A stretch of DNA of 64,000 bases from positions 186,001-250,000 of the forward strand of contig NZ_CP015401.2 of assembly GCF_001688725.2 (NCBI RefSeq), given 5' to 3'. Positions 17,813 to 27,169 of this stretch are shown here, in pieces. The DNA is from Bacteroides caecimuris (GTDB lineage Bacteria; Bacteroidota; Bacteroidia; Bacteroidales; Bacteroidaceae). The notes below the pieces were generated by a model that was given only the letters and a program-made list of their open reading frames with translations, did not search any database and was not told where the DNA came from. Every line of letters starts with the position of its first letter. Position 1 is the stretch's first letter. The translations under genes were made by a program, and so were the position numbers.

Positions 17813-18013
17813 AAGTGCGGTGGCGGCTTCGTATTCTTCCTCTGTCACAAGAACGGATACGGAAGGAGCGATATAGGGTGCCAATGTCCCGATAATTCCA
17901 TCTTTGATCACGCAACGGATATCATTGCTTTCTAATAGCCCTTTGATGATTTCGGCTTCCCATGGGGATCCGGAGAATACTTCTATTGCCTTGTTATAAT
18001 CTTCTTCTTTCAT
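17780..18013 (-). CDS. DUF2007-family small protein
   Basis: 77 residues. KAIEVFSGSPWEAEIIKGLL, IKDGIIGTLAPYIAPSVSVL and VTEEEYEAATALI match DUF2007, described as putative signal-transducing proteins related to PII-like folds. No catalytic residue is known. It is cytosolic, with no signal or membrane segment. It lies 72 bp downstream of murI on the same strand. Its 3' end overlaps the aminotransferase remnant. Confidence 0.8.
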   Translation of the reverse strand: MKEEDYNKAIEVFSGSPWEAEIIKGLLESNDIRCVIKDGIIGTLAPYIAPSVSVLVTEEEYEAATALIKSRTEKDSD

Positions 18014-18085
18014 GATCTTACTTATTAGGGGTTATCTACAACTATAACAAAAAAGAGAGAGAAAGGGTTACTTTTTTCTTGAATT

Positions 18086-18928
18086 TTATTCGAGTGTGAT
18101 GTGTTTTACACTAATCTGTTGTTTCAGGAAAGTAGAAGCCGATTCTGAGAACTTTTCTTCCGCTTCGGTCGTGTAAAACTGACAGTTTCCATTCTTCGTG
18201 CATTTTGCATCCATTTCAGGATGTCTTTTCAGGTAGTCTTTCAGGCTTTCCGCAACATATTCGCCTTGTGCGATTACACTGATATGCTCCGGAATATATT
18301 GCCGGATTTTGGGGAGAAGTATGGGGAAATGGGTACATCCGAGAATGACAGTATCTATTTGAGGATCCTTCGATAGCAATTGGTCGATGTACTTCCGGAT
18401 AAAATAATCTGCTCCTTCGTCCTGTGATTCATTGTTTTCAACTAGTGGTACCCACATCGGACATGCTGTGCCGCTGACTTGGATTTCGGGAAACAGTTTG
18501 TGTATTTCCAACGGATACGATTCGGATTTGATGGTTCCTGCTGTTGCCAGTACACCGATATGCTGGTTTTTGCTTATCTCTCCGACACACTCTACGGTAG
18601 GGCGGATGACTCCGAGCACACGACGATCCGGATCGATACTTGGTAAATCATTCATCTGGATACTGCGCAAAGCTTTTGCAGAAGCTGTATTGCAAGCTAA
18701 TATAACCAGGTGGCAGCCCATGTCAAATAGTTTATTGACCGCTTGCCGGGTAAATTCGTATACGACCTCAAAAGAACGTGTCCCGTAAGGAGCACGTGCA
18801 TTATCTCCCAAATAGATATAATCATATTCCGGTAATATTTCTCTTATCTTGTCTAAAATAGTCAGACCTCCGTAACCGGAGTCAAATATTCCGATCGGTC
18901 CGGGCGTATGGGATAGATGTTGCTTCAT
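18086..18928 (-). CDS. murI: Glutamate racemase
   Basis: 280 residues. Signature IGIFDSGYGGLTIL, first catalytic cysteine Cys79 in ILACNTASA, and second, Cys197, in VILGCTHFPILL. YLGDNARAPYGTRS is also conserved. It interconverts L- and D-glutamate to supply D-Glu for peptidoglycan. It has its own -7 box at 18950-18957. The preceding ompH gene is separated by a strong terminator. Confidence 0.97.
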   Translation of the reverse strand: MKQHLSHTPGPIGIFDSGYGGLTILDKIREILPEYDYIYLGDNARAPYGTRSFEVVYEFTRQAVNKLFDMGCHLVILACNTASAKALRSIQMNDLPSIDPDRRVLGVIRPTVECVGEISKNQHIGVLATAGTIKSESYPLEIHKLFPEIQVSGTACPMWVPLVENNESQDEGADYFIRKYIDQLLSKDPQIDTVILGCTHFPILLPKIRQYIPEHISVIAQGEYVAESLKDYLKRHPEMDAKCTKNGNCQFYTTEAEEKFSESASTFLKQQISVKHITLE

Positions 18929-18949
18929 GACACACTTGATTTATATACG

Positions 18950-18957
18950 CAAATGTA
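18950..18957 (-). promoter_or_regulatory. Promoter -7 box of murI
   Basis: TACATTTG on the minus strand, about 21 bp before the ATG. Confidence 0.6.
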
Positions 18958-18964
18958 CGCCAAA

Positions 18965-19010
18965 AAAAGGGAAAGAGAAAGAAGATGATCCTTCTTTCTC
19001 TTTCCCTTTT
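18965..19010 (-). terminator. Terminator of the bamA-ompH run
   Basis: A perfect 20-bp inverted repeat (18965-18984, 18991-19010) with a 6-nt loop. Read on the minus strand it ends in a T-run. It separates ompH from murI. Confidence 0.92.
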
Positions 19011-19036
19011 GGTATTTCTTTATTCTTGGTCAGCTC

Positions 19037-19552
19037 TTATTTGATACCAAGATGTGCTTTTACCTTGTTAGTCAAGTTGATACTTTGTGATTCGTTTACG
19101 TATGGAATCGAAGTTCTTGCCAGGTCGAAGATGTAGATTACCCCTTCAGCAGCGCCTACGGCTTTGATAGCATTGTCCAACTTCTGATAGATAGGAGTCA
19201 TGGCATCATTTTGTGCTTTCGCCATTTGCTGTTGAGCATCTTGCTGGAATTGATCTTGTCTTTGCATCATATCTTGCAATTCTTTTTGTCTTCTTTCAGC
19301 AATGTTGGGAGGAAGAGAATCCTTAGCGATAGCTTGTTGGAATTCTTGGTATTTCTTGTTGAATTCTTCCTGCGTTCTCTGAAGTTCAGCAGTAAGTTGT
19401 TTTTCTAAAGTCTGAATATCATTTTGAGCTTTGGTGAATTCTGGCATCACAGTGATGATTTCCTGTGCATTAATGTGACCGAATTTCAGGTTCTGTGCAA
19501 ATACACCCATTGGGAGTGCAAGCAACATTACAAGTGCAATTTTTTTTAGCAT
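19037..19552 (-). CDS. OmpH/Skp-family periplasmic chaperone (second copy)
   Basis: 171 residues. The signal peptide ends GVFA before QNLKFGHINAQEIITVMPEF. A long charged helical region (~45-125, rich in Gln/Lys/Glu) has the coiled-coil character of the Skp tentacles, and the C-terminal strand is EGVIYIFDLA. Skp-like proteins hold unfolded outer membrane proteins. It is the second of two adjacent paralogues downstream of bamA, with its own -7 box at 19596. Confidence 0.92.
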   Translation of the reverse strand: MLKKIALVMLLALPMGVFAQNLKFGHINAQEIITVMPEFTKAQNDIQTLEKQLTAELQRTQEEFNKKYQEFQQAIAKDSLPPNIAERRQKELQDMMQRQDQFQQDAQQQMAKAQNDAMTPIYQKLDNAIKAVGAAEGVIYIFDLARTSIPYVNESQSINLTNKVKAHLGIK

Positions 19553-19595
19553 AGTTCTATAATTTATTTGAATGATTTTTAGTTATTTCCAGCTG

Positions 19596-19603
19596 CAAAT
19601 GTA
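19596..19603 (-). promoter_or_regulatory. Promoter -7 box before the second ompH
   Basis: TACATTTG on the minus strand, 44 bp upstream of the ATG at 19552. The second chaperone may be transcribed separately as well as with bamA. Confidence 0.5.
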
Positions 19604-19608
19604 TGAAA

Positions 19609-20124
19609 TTAATTTGAATATCCTAATTTTCTTAGGATTTCATCACTAATATCTATGCGTGGATTTGCAAATATTATACCTGTAGCGGAGGCTCTGTCGA
19701 TTATCAAATCATATCCATGTTGTTGTGATATAGCTTTCACAGCTTCATAAATATCGTCCTGAATCGGAGTAATCAACTTGTCTCTCATCTTGGCTAATTC
19801 GCCTTCCGGACCGAAGTAGTTACGCTTCAACTCGGCTGCCGCTTTTTCTTTAGCTACGATTGCATCTTCTGTCTTTGTCTTTTGTGTGGCAGAAAGAGTG
19901 GAAGATTTTGCCTGGTAGTCCTGAAACATCTTCTGTGCTTCTTTTGCTAGGGCTTCTACTTCGCTCTGGTATTTTTTCGTAGCTTCTTGCATTTGCTCAT
20001 TAGCGCTTTGAGCTGCCGGAATATTCTTCATGATATATTCCGTATCGATCAGTGCAAACTTCTGTGCATTTGCCGCCATGCTGACAGCAAACAGCACCAT
20101 GATTAATAGAACAGACTTTCTCAT
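19609..20124 (-). CDS. OmpH/Skp-family periplasmic chaperone (first copy)
   Basis: 171 residues from the ATG at 20124. That start gives a clean signal peptide MRKSVLLIMVLFAVSMAANA, whereas an ATG at 20148 would add eight residues and overlap the bamA stop. The mature part begins QKFALIDTEYIMKNIPAAQS, then a long helical coiled-coil region (~45-120), and ends DLIIDRASATGIIFANPRID. Role as for the neighbouring paralogue: keeping outer membrane proteins soluble in transit to the Bam complex encoded directly upstream. Confidence 0.93.
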   Translation of the reverse strand: MRKSVLLIMVLFAVSMAANAQKFALIDTEYIMKNIPAAQSANEQMQEATKKYQSEVEALAKEAQKMFQDYQAKSSTLSATQKTKTEDAIVAKEKAAAELKRNYFGPEGELAKMRDKLITPIQDDIYEAVKAISQQHGYDLIIDRASATGIIFANPRIDISDEILRKLGYSN

Positions 20125-20147
20125 AACGTTTAGTTTTTGATGATACA

Positions 20148-22802
20148 TTAGAATTCTTGTCCTAAGATAAAGTGGAATTGACTTCCTCCGTATTGTTTAG
20201 AACCAAATACTTTATCGAAACCGTAACCCCAGTCAATACCCATCATACCAATCATCGGCAGGAAGATACGAACACCGACACCGGCAGAACGTTTCAATTC
20301 GAATGGATTGAATTTCTTGATATCGTGCCATGCGTTACCAGCTTCTAAGAAACCTAACACATAAATGTTGGTACTTGTTTCCAGCATCAACGGATATCTT
20401 AATTCAATGCCGAGGCGTGCGTAAGCATAACCTTCAGATCCGTATGGGGTTAATGCGCTGTTTTCGTAACCACGCAAAGCGATACTTTCAGTTGCATAAG
20501 TTGAATAACCGGTCATACCGTCACCACCCACGTCGAATGTTCCGAACGGAGATTTCTTGTATTGGTTGTAGTGACCTAACAAACCGAATTCAGTACGTGT
20601 CATTAACACCAGACATTTCGGATGTGCAATCGGGTCCATCAACGGAGTATACGTTTTGCCTTTGAATTTCCATTTGTGGTATTCTATCCATTTATGAAGT
20701 TTATTCATGTTGTCCTGGGTAATGCTACCTGTTTCAGGGTTAGTATAATATCCCTTGTAGTCTTTACCGTCCATCAATGAGTAAGGCGGTGTGATCTGAA
20801 CTGACAATGAGAAATCTGAACCTGAACGGGGGAAGATCGGGTTGTCAATAGAGTTACGTGCCAAAGTCAATGAAAGGCTAAGGTCATTACATTTACCATT
20901 GGTTACCGGGAAGTATTGCCAGTCGCTCAAGTTATAGCGTTGGTAAGCTAATTCGGCAGAAAGAGTGAAATAGTCATCCGGCCATTTTAGACGTTTACCC
21001 CAACCTACGGAAAGTCCCCACATTTTGATAGACTTGTCCGGGTCGTAATAGTTTTCGTAGTTGTTATAGTTACCGTAATTGTACATACCATAACCACCGT
21101 AACCACTATACAAGCTGTTGTAGTAGTTGTTGAAATAGCTGGAATTGTAGTAACGACTACTGATGTCTGTCTGTACAGAGAAGAAGGCAGATACAGAGAA
21201 TGAGTTCGGACGTTTGCCGCCAAACCATGGATCGAAGAATGAAATACTGTATGATTGGTAGTATTTAGCATTCGTCTGTCCGCTGATGGTCAATGTTTGT
21301 CCGTCACCTTGCGGCAGGATACCACGGTAGTTTTCACCCGGGTGTAACAGGTTGGCTACAGAGAAGTTGGTAAACTTCAAACTCAATTTACCAATGATAC
21401 CCGTTTGTCCCCAACCAGCAGAGAACTCTACCTGGTCGTTGGCTTTGGAAGTCAAAGGCAAGCCTATGTCAACAGTTCCGTTCATCGGATCCGGTTGAAT
21501 ATCCGGTTGCAGTTTTTCCGGGTCAAAGTGTCCCATCTGCTGGATCTCGCGCAAAGAACGCATCAAGTCTTCTTTGCTGAACAGCTGTCCCGGACGGATA
21601 CGAAGTTCACGGCGAACGACGTTTTCATACAAACGGTCGTTACCGCTGATCTTAATCTTATTGATAGTAGCCTGACGGCCTTCATAGATTCTCATTTCAA
21701 GGTCGATAGAGTCGCCAACGATATTTACTTCTACCGGATCAAGGTTGTAGAAGAGGTAACCGTTATTATAATATAAGTTACCAATAGCATCATCGTCTGT
21801 AGAAACACGCTCATTCAACAACTTCTGGTTGTATACATCACCTTTCTTCATACGAAGCAGGAAGTTCAACTGTTCCGATGGATAAAGAGTATTACCTACC
21901 CACGTCACGTTGCGGAGGTAGTATTTCTGACCTTCGTCTATATCCAAATATACATCTACCGTCTTTTCATCATACTGTGAAATGCTGTCTTTCACGATCA
22001 TTGCATCACGATATCCCAGCTCATTATACTTGTCGATGATAAGTTGTTTATCCGCTTCAAAGTTTTCCGGCACGAATTTCTTGGTGCGGAACAAGTTTAG
22101 AAGTTTGCCTTTCTCATTGGTTTTCTTCATTACTTTTTTCAGCTTGGAAGCCTTGATTGCAGTGTTTCCTGCAATGGTGATTTGGTGTACTTTGATTTTT
22201 TCCTTTTTGTCTATATCAATGTCCACAATCACTTGATTCTCGCTGGAAGGATCGTCTTTTTGGGCAATGATTACTTCGGCATTTTTAAATCCCTTGTCAT
22301 CAAAATAACGTTTGATCAATGTTTTGGCACGGTCTACGGTATTCGGAGTAATCTGCATACCTTTTACCATTCCTAGCTTAGCCTCAAGATCCGTACGTTC
22401 AGACTTCTTTACACCATGATAACGTACGTCTGCAATACGCGGGCGTTGTGTCAGGCTGATTTTTAACCAGATTTTGTTGCCTTCTATTTTCTCGGCTGTG
22501 ATTTGTACATTTGAGAACAAACCATGCTTCCAATAACGTTTGATCGCTCCAGTGATTTCGTCACCCGGCACAGTAATTGTTTGTCCTACCGATAGTCCGG
22601 ATAGTCCAATCAATACATAGTCTTCATAATTCTTTACGCCTTCGACTTTAATATCTGCTATCTCATACTTTTTGGGTGTTCCGGAGTATAAGATGACAGG
22701 TTTTGAGTCTTCATCAGTGTTAGCATTTTGCGCAACGCCTGTTGTCGCAAAGCAGCACAGGCAGACAAACGTTATGAATATAAAGGAAATACGATAATGC
22801 AT
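20148..22802 (-). CDS. bamA: Outer membrane assembly factor BamA
   Basis: 884 residues. Signal peptide ~1-24, then POTRA repeats over about 45-440 (IADIKVEGVKNYEDYVLIGL, VHQITIAGNTAIKASKLKKV and others), then an Omp85 beta-barrel ending in FHFILGQEF with the terminal Phe. The barrel has the Omp85 lid-type motif RGYENSALTPYG. It is the central insertase for outer membrane beta-barrels. A Tyr/Asn/Gly-rich low-complexity run occurs at ~547-588, probably a surface loop. The gene lies between uppS (30 bp upstream) and the two Skp-like chaperones, a coherent envelope-assembly cluster. Confidence 0.96.
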   Translation of the reverse strand: MHYRISFIFITFVCLCCFATTGVAQNANTDEDSKPVILYSGTPKKYEIADIKVEGVKNYEDYVLIGLSGLSVGQTITVPGDEITGAIKRYWKHGLFSNVQITAEKIEGNKIWLKISLTQRPRIADVRYHGVKKSERTDLEAKLGMVKGMQITPNTVDRAKTLIKRYFDDKGFKNAEVIIAQKDDPSSENQVIVDIDIDKKEKIKVHQITIAGNTAIKASKLKKVMKKTNEKGKLLNLFRTKKFVPENFEADKQLIIDKYNELGYRDAMIVKDSISQYDEKTVDVYLDIDEGQKYYLRNVTWVGNTLYPSEQLNFLLRMKKGDVYNQKLLNERVSTDDDAIGNLYYNNGYLFYNLDPVEVNIVGDSIDLEMRIYEGRQATINKIKISGNDRLYENVVRRELRIRPGQLFSKEDLMRSLREIQQMGHFDPEKLQPDIQPDPMNGTVDIGLPLTSKANDQVEFSAGWGQTGIIGKLSLKFTNFSVANLLHPGENYRGILPQGDGQTLTISGQTNAKYYQSYSISFFDPWFGGKRPNSFSVSAFFSVQTDISSRYYNSSYFNNYYNSLYSGYGGYGMYNYGNYNNYENYYDPDKSIKMWGLSVGWGKRLKWPDDYFTLSAELAYQRYNLSDWQYFPVTNGKCNDLSLSLTLARNSIDNPIFPRSGSDFSLSVQITPPYSLMDGKDYKGYYTNPETGSITQDNMNKLHKWIEYHKWKFKGKTYTPLMDPIAHPKCLVLMTRTEFGLLGHYNQYKKSPFGTFDVGGDGMTGYSTYATESIALRGYENSALTPYGSEGYAYARLGIELRYPLMLETSTNIYVLGFLEAGNAWHDIKKFNPFELKRSAGVGVRIFLPMIGMMGIDWGYGFDKVFGSKQYGGSQFHFILGQEF

Positions 22803-22832
22803 TTATGTTATAATTTGATGTTTCGAGTTATA

Positions 22833-23567
22833 TTAGCTGATCTGTTCACTGGTTTTGCCGAATCGGCGTTCCCTTTGTTGGTATTCCCAAATGGCTTTGT
22901 AGAGTTCTTCTTTGTTGAAGTCCGGCCAGAAGGTATCACAAAAATAAAGCTCCGAATAAGCACATTGCCATAGAAGGTAATTGCTTAACCGGATTTCTCC
23001 TCCCGTGCGGATCAGTAAATCCGGATCGGGCATAAAATTAGTATTCAGATGAGATGAGATATACTCATCGGTTATTTGTTCGGGAGATATTTCTCCCGTT
23101 TTTACCTGCGTTGCTATTTGCCGTACTGCTTCAGTTATTTCCCAACGTGATGAGTAACTAAGAGCTAGTACCATATACATTCCACTATTCTTGGATGTGC
23201 GTTCTATACATGATGCCAAACTTTTCTGAACTTCAACCGGCAACTTCTTGAAATCACCGATTACGTTGAAGCGAATATTGTTCTTCATCAGTGTCTCTTC
23301 TTCAATAGATTCGAGCAATAGATTCATCAAAGCTGCTATCTCGTCTTGTGGTCGATTCCAGTTCTCGGTAGAGAAGGTATAAAGTGTCAGGTACTTAATC
23401 CCCAGTCTGGCAGCCTCTTCAGTAATATTCTGTACCGTTTCAGCGCCAGCACGGTGACCGTAAGTACGTTCTTCCCCTCGTTGTTTTGCCCATCGTCCGT
23501 TGCCGTCCATGATGATGGCTACGTGTTGTGGTATCCGAGTTTTGTCTATTTGTTCTATATAGGACAT
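22833..23567 (-). CDS. uppS: Isoprenyl transferase (undecaprenyl diphosphate synthase type)
   Basis: 244 residues. [20 protein letters not shown] carries the catalytic Asp21, and later come [34 protein letters not shown] and [12 protein letters not shown]. All are cis-prenyltransferase signatures. It makes the C55 lipid carrier for peptidoglycan and surface glycans. It is directly upstream of bamA on the same strand and 26 bp after the DUF6242 gene. Confidence 0.97.
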   Translation of the reverse strand: MSYIEQIDKTRIPQHVAIIMDGNGRWAKQRGEERTYGHRAGAETVQNITEEAARLGIKYLTLYTFSTENWNRPQDEIAALMNLLLESIEEETLMKNNIRFNVIGDFKKLPVEVQKSLASCIERTSKNSGMYMVLALSYSSRWEITEAVRQIATQVKTGEISPEQITDEYISSHLNTNFMPDPDLLIRTGGEIRLSNYLLWQCAYSELYFCDTFWPDFNKEELYKAIWEYQQRERRFGKTSEQIS

Positions 23568-23593
23568 CTTTTTATTTTAAACGTATACGTTTT

Positions 23594-25099
23594 TTATTTC
23601 TTGGCATTTGCCAAATCAAACCATAGTTGATTAAGACGACCACGCCATACCTCTGAACCATGCTCATACGTATGTGTTTCAGTTGTGGTTGCCTTTGTAC
23701 TTTCTTCTTTCTCTACCTCTTCTTTGAAACTAGCATTTCCTTTACTAAAGATAATCCATAGATTTTGAGTATTAGGATCTAGCACCATTGAATAGTTGGT
23801 TTTGCCTCTGAATTCAGGATCTACGCTAGGGTTTGGAGTTCCTCCTTTGCTCCAATCTCTATGGGGGAAGGAGAATTTTGCATTCGCCTTTTTCCAGAAT
23901 AATCCTTGATTGGAAACATAAATAGAACTGAAGTCTTGACCAAATATGTATACTAAGTCATTATAATATATAATAGATGGTTGAGTGTATTTAGGACAGT
24001 ATGCAACAGAGGAAGTAGTTGAGAACTCAACCCATTTGTTTCCGTCATATCCCCATACAATGGTCGTTTCTAATTCACTGTCATCAGCCAAAGTCGCTGT
24101 TTCTGTATCTCCTACTAAAAGGACAGATTTAATATTTGTCGCAGATTCATATACCGTGTAAGATATATTTTTAGTTGGGAAGTTAGCAGGCACTTTTCCT
24201 TCGTTATAAGTTTCAAGTGTCTCTTGTTGTTCATTATTTGTTTGATGATAGAAATAGCGTTGACCATCTGCTCCTTTCTTTATATAACAAATTCTGCTAA
24301 CATCTTTATTTGTTAATGTGGCTAAAAGTAACTCCACTCCGTCACCAAATTTCGTGGATGCCTCCCAATTTATTCCATCTTCAGATTCATAAACTTTATC
24401 ATCGGATGTGGCATATAGCATGGCGTTACTTCCATCGAACTGGAAGGTTATGATAGAAGTCGGAAGTTTACCTGCCGGTAATCCTTCTATTTCTATACGA
24501 TTCCAACTGCCAAAATTGGTTAAAGAGTTTTTGTATGCATATAATTGACTGCCAACTACCGAGTATGTGAAAACTTCATTTCCCCAAATAATAGATTTTT
24601 GTTCTCCTACAATTTGGTCATCTATTTTATTCATATATTTCCACCTCAACGAATCCGGATCATAGTTATGCACATTTACCTTAATAGTATATTCCTTAGT
24701 TTGATTAGGAGATATACCTGCTAATGCTTCTGTTGACCATACCTTTATAGTAAGCGGTTTTCGAAGATCGATTGAATCATTGATGTTTAAGACGGAATCG
24801 TTTCCGCTTTTGTCCTTCATTGTAACAACACCTGATGCAGTTGTTAATGTTTTGATTAAAATCTTGTCAATGATGGTATCGGCATGAACAGGAAGTGAGT
24901 CTTCGTTATAGATTTCACATGATAATTGGTCAATTGTGAATTTATACTTTACCCCATACCCCCCGATTGTGTCAAGTTCAAACGCATGTATAGTTGCATC
25001 CGGGCTATATTCGATGTTATTATCGTCATCAAGACATGACGTTATAACAAATGACACCATGAAAAAACTCGCAATGAATGATAAAAACTTTATTTTCAT
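23594..25099 (-). CDS. DUF6242-type lipoprotein
   Basis: 501 residues. The lipoprotein signal ends FVITSC (Cys22), followed by acidic LDDDN. N-terminal beta-sandwich-like repeats lead into a C-terminal half with kelch/propeller-like strands (GSQLYAYKNSLTNFGSWNRI, DDKVYESEDGINWEAS, DLVYIFGQDFSSIYVSNQ). This fits the Bacteroides family DUF6242, which has no known function. The location upstream of uppS-bamA in the same direction suggests co-transcription with the envelope cluster. No enzyme motif is evident. Confidence 0.72.
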   Translation of the reverse strand: MKIKFLSFIASFFMVSFVITSCLDDDNNIEYSPDATIHAFELDTIGGYGVKYKFTIDQLSCEIYNEDSLPVHADTIIDKILIKTLTTASGVVTMKDKSGNDSVLNINDSIDLRKPLTIKVWSTEALAGISPNQTKEYTIKVNVHNYDPDSLRWKYMNKIDDQIVGEQKSIIWGNEVFTYSVVGSQLYAYKNSLTNFGSWNRIEIEGLPAGKLPTSIITFQFDGSNAMLYATSDDKVYESEDGINWEASTKFGDGVELLLATLTNKDVSRICYIKKGADGQRYFYHQTNNEQQETLETYNEGKVPANFPTKNISYTVYESATNIKSVLLVGDTETATLADDSELETTIVWGYDGNKWVEFSTTSSVAYCPKYTQPSIIYYNDLVYIFGQDFSSIYVSNQGLFWKKANAKFSFPHRDWSKGGTPNPSVDPEFRGKTNYSMVLDPNTQNLWIIFSKGNASFKEEVEKEESTKATTTETHTYEHGSEVWRGRLNQLWFDLANAKK

Positions 25100-25127
25100 T
25101 TGAAAGATTGTGTTTATTTACAAGTTG

Positions 25128-25135
25128 CAAAAATA
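25128..25135 (-). promoter_or_regulatory. Promoter -7 box of the DUF6242-uppS-bamA-ompH run
   Basis: TATTTTTG on the minus strand, 28 bp before the DUF6242 ATG. The four genes downstream are closely spaced. Confidence 0.6.
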
Positions 25136-25240
25136 GAAACATTTTTTCCGATAATGAACATTACAGGTAAGTTTTATATAAAATTATAGATAATAACACT
25201 GTTTTTATCGACGTAAAACCCCTGAATAGAACTATCTTAG

Positions 25241-26296
25241 CTATATTCGACGAACATAATGCCAAATATGTCTTTCGAAGTGCTCTTCTATCGAATAACT
25301 AAAATTATCGTCCATTTGAGGTGCTTTAACACCGGAGTGTAACCGGCTGGGACACTTTTCGATATAGGCTTCATCCCATAGTTCATTATCAATGAATGAT
25401 TGCAACAATTGCCTGCCTCCTTCCACCAATAATGATTGTATCTTTCGTTGATACAATGCTTCCATGATCTGTTTCAGTGGGTTATGGCTAAAGTTGATAG
25501 TGATATATGTGATGTTCTTTTTTTCTGGCTGTTGCTTTTCAGTAAAGATTAATGTAGGCACGTTTCCATCGAATATTTGTAAATCATCTGGAAGGGATAA
25601 CGCGCGATCTAACACAACGCGTATCGGGTTGTGTCCATACCAATTACGTACCGTAAGTGACGGGTTGTCCAATAAAGCAGTTCGTCTGCCTACCATAATC
25701 GCATCCGCCTCCGCTCTTTTTTTATGCACTAGCATGGAAGTAAAAGGAGAGGAGAGGAGTACCGGTTTTCCACCTGTACGTTCTATATCAATAAAGTGAT
25801 CGGCTGATTCTGCCCATTTCAGTGTGATGAAAGGACGGTGAAGTGTGTTAAATGTGATAAAACGGCGAATCAGCGATTTGCATTCTTCCTCTAATACACC
25901 GACTGTCACTTCCCGTCCGGCATCCCGTAGTTTCTGAATTCCCCGTCCGGCTACTTCAGAAAAAGGGTCTTGGCAACCGATAACAATATGTGGTATCTGC
26001 TTCTCTATAATAAGATCAGCACAAGGAGGCGTTTTTCCATAATGCGAACAAGGCTCCAGGCTGACATAAATCGTAGAACGTTTCAATAATGACTCATCTT
26101 TGACAGCACGGATCGCATTAACCTCCGCGTGTGCCTCGCCACAGCGAATGTGGTAACCTTCGCCGATAATTTGCCCGTCACATACAATAACAGCCCCTAC
26201 CATCGGGTTTGGAGATACGTTGCATAACCCGTTCTTTGCAAGCTCAATGCAACGTCTCATGTATTTTTCTTCTTCCATTTTGGTGCTCTTCGCCAT
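25241..26296 (-). CDS. ribD: Bifunctional riboflavin deaminase/reductase RibD
   Basis: 351 residues from the ATG at 26296. A later ATG at 26278 (MEEEKYM) aligns better with known RibD starts, and an earlier one at 26362 would run into prmC. The deaminase domain carries the zinc site GEAHAEVNAI and LEPCSHYGKTPPCADL. The reductase domain includes RPFITLKWAESADHFI, AIMVGRRTALLDNPSLTVR and LLVEGGRQLLQSFI. It deaminates and reduces the pyrimidine intermediate of riboflavin synthesis. It is divergent from prmC with under 40 bp between starts, leaving no room for an FMN riboswitch, and none is visible. Confidence 0.94.
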   Translation of the reverse strand: MAKSTKMEEEKYMRRCIELAKNGLCNVSPNPMVGAVIVCDGQIIGEGYHIRCGEAHAEVNAIRAVKDESLLKRSTIYVSLEPCSHYGKTPPCADLIIEKQIPHIVIGCQDPFSEVAGRGIQKLRDAGREVTVGVLEEECKSLIRRFITFNTLHRPFITLKWAESADHFIDIERTGGKPVLLSSPFTSMLVHKKRAEADAIMVGRRTALLDNPSLTVRNWYGHNPIRVVLDRALSLPDDLQIFDGNVPTLIFTEKQQPEKKNITYITINFSHNPLKQIMEALYQRKIQSLLVEGGRQLLQSFIDNELWDEAYIEKCPSRLHSGVKAPQMDDNFSYSIEEHFERHIWHYVRRI

Positions 26297-26304
26297 ATTA
26301 TTCT

Positions 26305-26312
26305 TACTTTTG
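26305..26312 (+). promoter_or_regulatory. Promoter -7 box of prmC-recX
   Basis: TACTTTTG, 20 bp before the prmC ATG, so the leader is very short. Confidence 0.65.
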
Positions 26313-26332
26313 CACTCCGAAATTGTGAAAAT

Positions 26333-27169
26333 ATGAATCGTATCACCGCTTACATTCGCCAATCTTTGCAGGAAGTATATCCACCGGAGGAGGTAAAAGC
26401 CCTTTCGATGCTGATTTGTTGCGACATGTTAGGTTTAGATGCGCTCGATATTTACATGGGCAAAGATATAATTTTATCTGAATGCAAACAGCGTGAATTA
26501 GAAAACATTATATTCCGTTTACAGAAAAATGAACCTATACAGTACATTCGTGGTATTGCGGAGTTTTGTGGAAGGAATTTTAAGGTTGCTTCCGGCGTAC
26601 TGATTCCCCGGCCGGAGACCGCGGAGCTTGTGGAACTAATAGTAGAGGAGAATCCAAATGCTCGGCGTCTATTAGATATAGGTACGGGAAGCGGATGTAT
26701 TGCGATCTCTTTGGATAAAAAACTTCCGGATGCAGAAGTAGAAGCTTGGGATATTTCGGGAGAAGCATTGGCTATTGCTCGTAAAAACAATGAAGCCTTG
26801 GAAGCTCGGGTGAGATTTCTACAAAGAGATGTTCTGGCCGATGACTGGGGAAAGATACCGTCTTTCGATGTTATTGTTAGCAATCCGCCTTATGTGACCG
26901 AAACGGAAAAGAACGAAATGGACGCTAATGTCCTTGATTGGGAACCGGGGCTGGCCCTGTTTGTTCCTGACGAGGACCCTTTACGGTTTTATAATCGTAT
27001 CGCCCGTCTGGGAAGTGAATTGCTCTTGCCGGGTGGGAAACTTTATTTTGAAATCAACCAGGCCTATGGTCGGGAAACAGCACACATGCTTGAAATGAAC
27101 CAATATCGTGATGTTCGTGTTATAAAAGACATATTTGGAAAAGATAGAATAGTTACAGCTAACCGATGA
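26333..27169 (+). CDS. prmC: Release factor glutamine N5-methyltransferase
   Basis: 278 residues. An N-terminal helical domain (~1-80) recognises the release factor. The methyltransferase core has LLDIGTGSGCIAISL (SAM loop, ~113-127) and the catalytic VSNPPYVTE with Asn-Pro-Pro-Tyr at 184-187. IPRPETAELVE is also conserved. It methylates the Gln of the GGQ motif in RF1/RF2. It overlaps recX by 4 bp. Confidence 0.96.
   Translation: MNRITAYIRQSLQEVYPPEEVKALSMLICCDMLGLDALDIYMGKDIILSECKQRELENIIFRLQKNEPIQYIRGIAEFCGRNFKVASGVLIPRPETAELVELIVEENPNARRLLDIGTGSGCIAISLDKKLPDAEVEAWDISGEALAIARKNNEALEARVRFLQRDVLADDWGKIPSFDVIVSNPPYVTETEKNEMDANVLDWEPGLALFVPDEDPLRFYNRIARLGSELLLPGGKLYFEINQAYGRETAHMLEMNQYRDVRVIKDIFGKDRIVTANR

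Noticed and set aside
26296..26362. FMN riboswitch or long N-terminus for ribD
   Set aside because: There are under 40 bp between the divergent ribD and prmC starts and no RFN-like structure. The ATG at 26362 lies within prmC.
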